DNA of 18,792 bases from Tardiphaga sp. (GTDB taxonomy: Bacteria > Pseudomonadota > Alphaproteobacteria > Rhizobiales > Xanthobacteraceae), in assembly GCA_014377915.1 (NCBI GenBank), contig JACMOT010000092.1, forward strand, positions 1 through 18,792. The letters run 5' to 3'. The translations under genes and the position numbers were made by a program. Positions 17,601 through 18,792 of the stretch are shown in pieces. A model generated the notes under the pieces. That model did no database searches, was not told where the DNA came from, and worked only from the letters and a program-made list of their open reading frames with translations. The stretch's first letter is position 1. Every line of letters starts with the position of its first letter.

Positions 17601-18398
17601 TCAGTGTGCCGCCCGTGCGCGAAGCACTTCTTCGCGAAGATCGTCGGAGATTTTGCGTGCAATGGCGATGAAGCGCTCGTCGTAACGCAGCGTCGCCACG
17701 TCGCGCGGTCGCGGCAGGTCGATCGTATGCACCGACTTTACCCGTGCCGGGCGCGTGGTCAGCACCGCGACCCGGTCCGCCAGCAGGATCGCCTCGTCGA
17801 GGTCGTGGGTCACGAACAGCACCGCGGATTTGGCCAGCGTCCACAATTGCAGCAGTTCTTCCTGCATCAGCTCGCGGGTTTGCACGTCGAGCGCGGAGAA
17901 CGGCTCGTCCATCAGCAGCACCTGCGGATTGTTGATGAAGGTCTGCGCCAGCGCCACGCGCTTGCGCATGCCACCGGACAATTGGTGCGGATGATGGCCT
18001 TCAAACCCCTTCAGCCCGACGCGGATGATCCAGTCGCGCGCGTCGGCTTCGGCCTGGTCCTTCTTGACGCCGCGAAACAGCGGCCCGGCCATCACATTGC
18101 CGAGCACGTCGCGCCACGGAAACACCGCGTCCTGCTGGAACACGAAGCCGACGCGACGGTCGACGCCATCGACCTTCTTGTCGAACAAGGTCACCTCGCC
18201 GGCCTGCGGCCGCGCCAGGCCGGCGATCAGGCCCAGCGTCGTCGACTTGCCGCAGCCGGTCGGGCCGACAATGGCCATGAACTCCCCCGGCGCGATGGTG
18301 AGGACAAAGTCTTCCAGCGCCGACAGCAATTCGCCATTGGGCGTCACGAAGCGGCGGGCGACATGTTTGAGTTCGATGGCGGAGGGAGCTGCGGACAT
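17601..18398 (-). CDS. ABC transporter ATP-binding protein, SsuB/TauB (NitT/TauT) type
   Basis: A cytoplasmic ATPase of 265 residues that powers the adjacent permease. The motifs are in order: Walker A GPTGCGKST (45-53), Q loop FVFQQDAVFPW (Q88/Q89), signature LSGGM (140-144) in QLSGGMRKRVALAQ, Walker B LLMDEPFSALD (161-171) and switch His H198 in FVTHDLDEAILLADRV. The single-subunit size and the VFPWRDVLGNV block fit the SsuB/TauB class rather than LivG/LivF. I start it at the ATG at 18398 (MSAAPSAIELKHV). The frame stays open to 18563, but that part runs through the palindromic repeat and is not real coding. The ribosome binding site is weak, and upstream lies the LivK-type binding-protein fragment. 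Confidence 0.93.
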   Translation of the reverse strand: MSAAPSAIELKHVARRFVTPNGELLSALEDFVLTIAPGEFMAIVGPTGCGKSTTLGLIAGLARPQAGEVTLFDKKVDGVDRRVGFVFQQDAVFPWRDVLGNVMAGPLFRGVKKDQAEADARDWIIRVGLKGFEGHHPHQLSGGMRKRVALAQTFINNPQVLLMDEPFSALDVQTRELMQEELLQLWTLAKSAVLFVTHDLDEAILLADRVAVLTTRPARVKSVHTIDLPRPRDVATLRYDERFIAIARKISDDLREEVLRARAAH

Positions 18399-18448
18399 GA
18401 TCAAGTTTCGATTCTTCGGTAGCGGTGGTTGCATGAAGCTGTTCCAAC

Positions 18449-18538
18449 CGCCATTGCGAGGAGCGAGGCGAGGCGGCAATCCAGAAAGCCGCAAGCGAAG
18501 ACTGGATTGCTTCGTCGCAAGGGCTCCTCGCAATGACG
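18449..18538 (-). repeat. REP-like palindromic element, copy 2, inverted relative to copy 1
   Basis: CATTGCGAGGAGC (18452-18464) and GCTCCTCGCAATG (18523-18535) are perfect inverted arms. The right inner arm CTGGATTGCTTCGTCGC (18502-18518) is intact, while the left inner arm is degenerate. The asymmetric loop reads as the reverse complement of the copy 1 loop (TCTTCGCTT then a C/G change), which sets the orientation. It lies between the binding-protein stop and the ATPase start. Confidence 0.88.
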
Positions 18539-18552
18539 GCCGTGACGGACGA

Positions 18553-18582
18553 AGGGTGGGCACGCTTCGCTGTGCTCACCCT
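18553..18582. repeat. Second intergenic hairpin, GGGTGGGCAC...GTGCTCACCC type
   Basis: AGGGTGGGCAC (18553-18563) pairs with GTGCTCACCCT (18572-18582) with a single G.T mismatch around the loop GCTTCGCT. I recognise this GGGTGGGCACGCTTCGC pattern as another dispersed intergenic repeat of Bradyrhizobium-like genomes. It sits 15 bp after the stop of the binding protein on the minus strand and could attenuate or protect the 3' end of that message. Confidence 0.65.
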
Positions 18583-18596
18583 ACGATTCCCGCGAC

Positions 18597-18792
18597 TTAC
18601 GGCCGGTCCATCTTGCAGGTGGTCGGCAGCATGGTCTGGGCCGTTTCGATCTTGGCCGCCAGCTTCCAGCCCCAGCCGGTCTTCTCTTCGTCGAACGGCT
18701 CCTTGTCGGTGCGCTCGCCGAACGAGGCGATGTACATCGGCTGGAAGAACTGATGATCGTCCTTGCGCATCATGCCCTTGCCGCCGTTGTAG
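18597..18792 (-). CDS. LivK-type periplasmic substrate-binding protein, C-terminal 64 residues (5' end outside window)
   Basis: The minus-strand frame is open from the window edge to TAA at 18599-18597. It reads YNGGKGMMRKDDHQFFQPMY, then IASFGERTDKEPFDEEK, then TGWGWKLAAKIETAQTMLPT and TCKMDRP. The R.DDHQ..QPMY block and the late single Cys are typical of the C terminus of branched-chain amino acid type binding proteins (Peripla_BP_6), the same class as the protein at 9848-11065. It does not look like an SsuA/TauA-type binding protein. It lies upstream of the SsuB/SsuC-type genes on the same strand, separated by about 200 bp holding two repeats. Only the end is visible, so the ligand is unknown. 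Confidence 0.85.
   Translation of the reverse strand, partial: YNGGKGMMRKDDHQFFQPMYIASFGERTDKEPFDEEKTGWGWKLAAKIETAQTMLPTTCKMDRP

Noticed and set aside
18424..18444. EcfG-like promoter upstream of the ATPase (GGAAC-N16-CGCT, minus strand)
   Set aside because: The -10 is CGCT, missing the conserved GTT, and it overlaps the edge of the repeat region; a chance match is more likely.
18399..18563. N-terminal extension of the ATPase to 18563
   Set aside because: The added residues are translated from the REP-like element; the homologous sequence starts at MSAAPSAIELKH from the ATG at 18398.

Overview
This is a GC-rich stretch of chromosome. It fits an alphaproteobacterium of the Bradyrhizobium/Rhodopseudomonas type (Hyphomicrobiales). 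The reasons are the protein sequences, a GGAAC-N16-CGTT promoter of the kind read by EcfG general-stress sigma factors, and two copies of a palindromic CATTGCGAGGAGC...GCTCCTCGCAATG element that I associate with these genomes. The assignment comes from inspection only. Gene content is mostly housekeeping and envelope/transport. I do not see a phage, plasmid, CRISPR array, defence island, tRNA or rRNA.

Region 1 (1-4052, minus strand) is a thiamine (HMP and thiazole) biosynthesis operon. It reads promoter - TPP riboswitch - thiO - thiS - thiG - thiE - palindromic repeat - thiC (cut by the window edge). The start/stop overlaps from thiO to thiE indicate translational coupling. The 3' strand of the riboswitch P1 helix is also the Shine-Dalgarno of thiO, and a TTGACA/TACATT promoter places the transcript start at the first aptamer base. 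ThiO, ThiS and ThiG make the thiazole moiety, ThiC makes HMP-P, and ThiE joins the two.

Region 2 (4077-9834) holds a secreted lytic transglycosylase (-), a polytopic membrane protein of unknown function (+), and an OmpR-type response regulator with its histidine kinase (-). A Ser/Thr-rich protein of unknown function (+) is divergent from the regulator, across an intergenic region with a 10-bp-phased direct repeat. A secreted PRC-barrel protein (+) follows, preceded by the EcfG-type promoter and followed by a strong hairpin.

Region 3 (9848-15178) contains an orphan LivK-type periplasmic binding protein (-), a membrane-anchored DUF4403 protein (-) and a divergent methyl-accepting chemotaxis protein (+) that probably starts at a GTG.

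Region 4 (15187-18792) contains an L,D-transpeptidase (-), an unrecognised small membrane-anchored protein (+), and a SsuC/SsuB-type ABC permease and ATPase (-). Upstream on the same strand, across an inverted second copy of the palindromic repeat and another hairpin, is the C-terminal end of a LivK-type binding protein. That binding protein belongs to a different transporter class from the ATPase and permease, which is the most notable gene-context oddity here.
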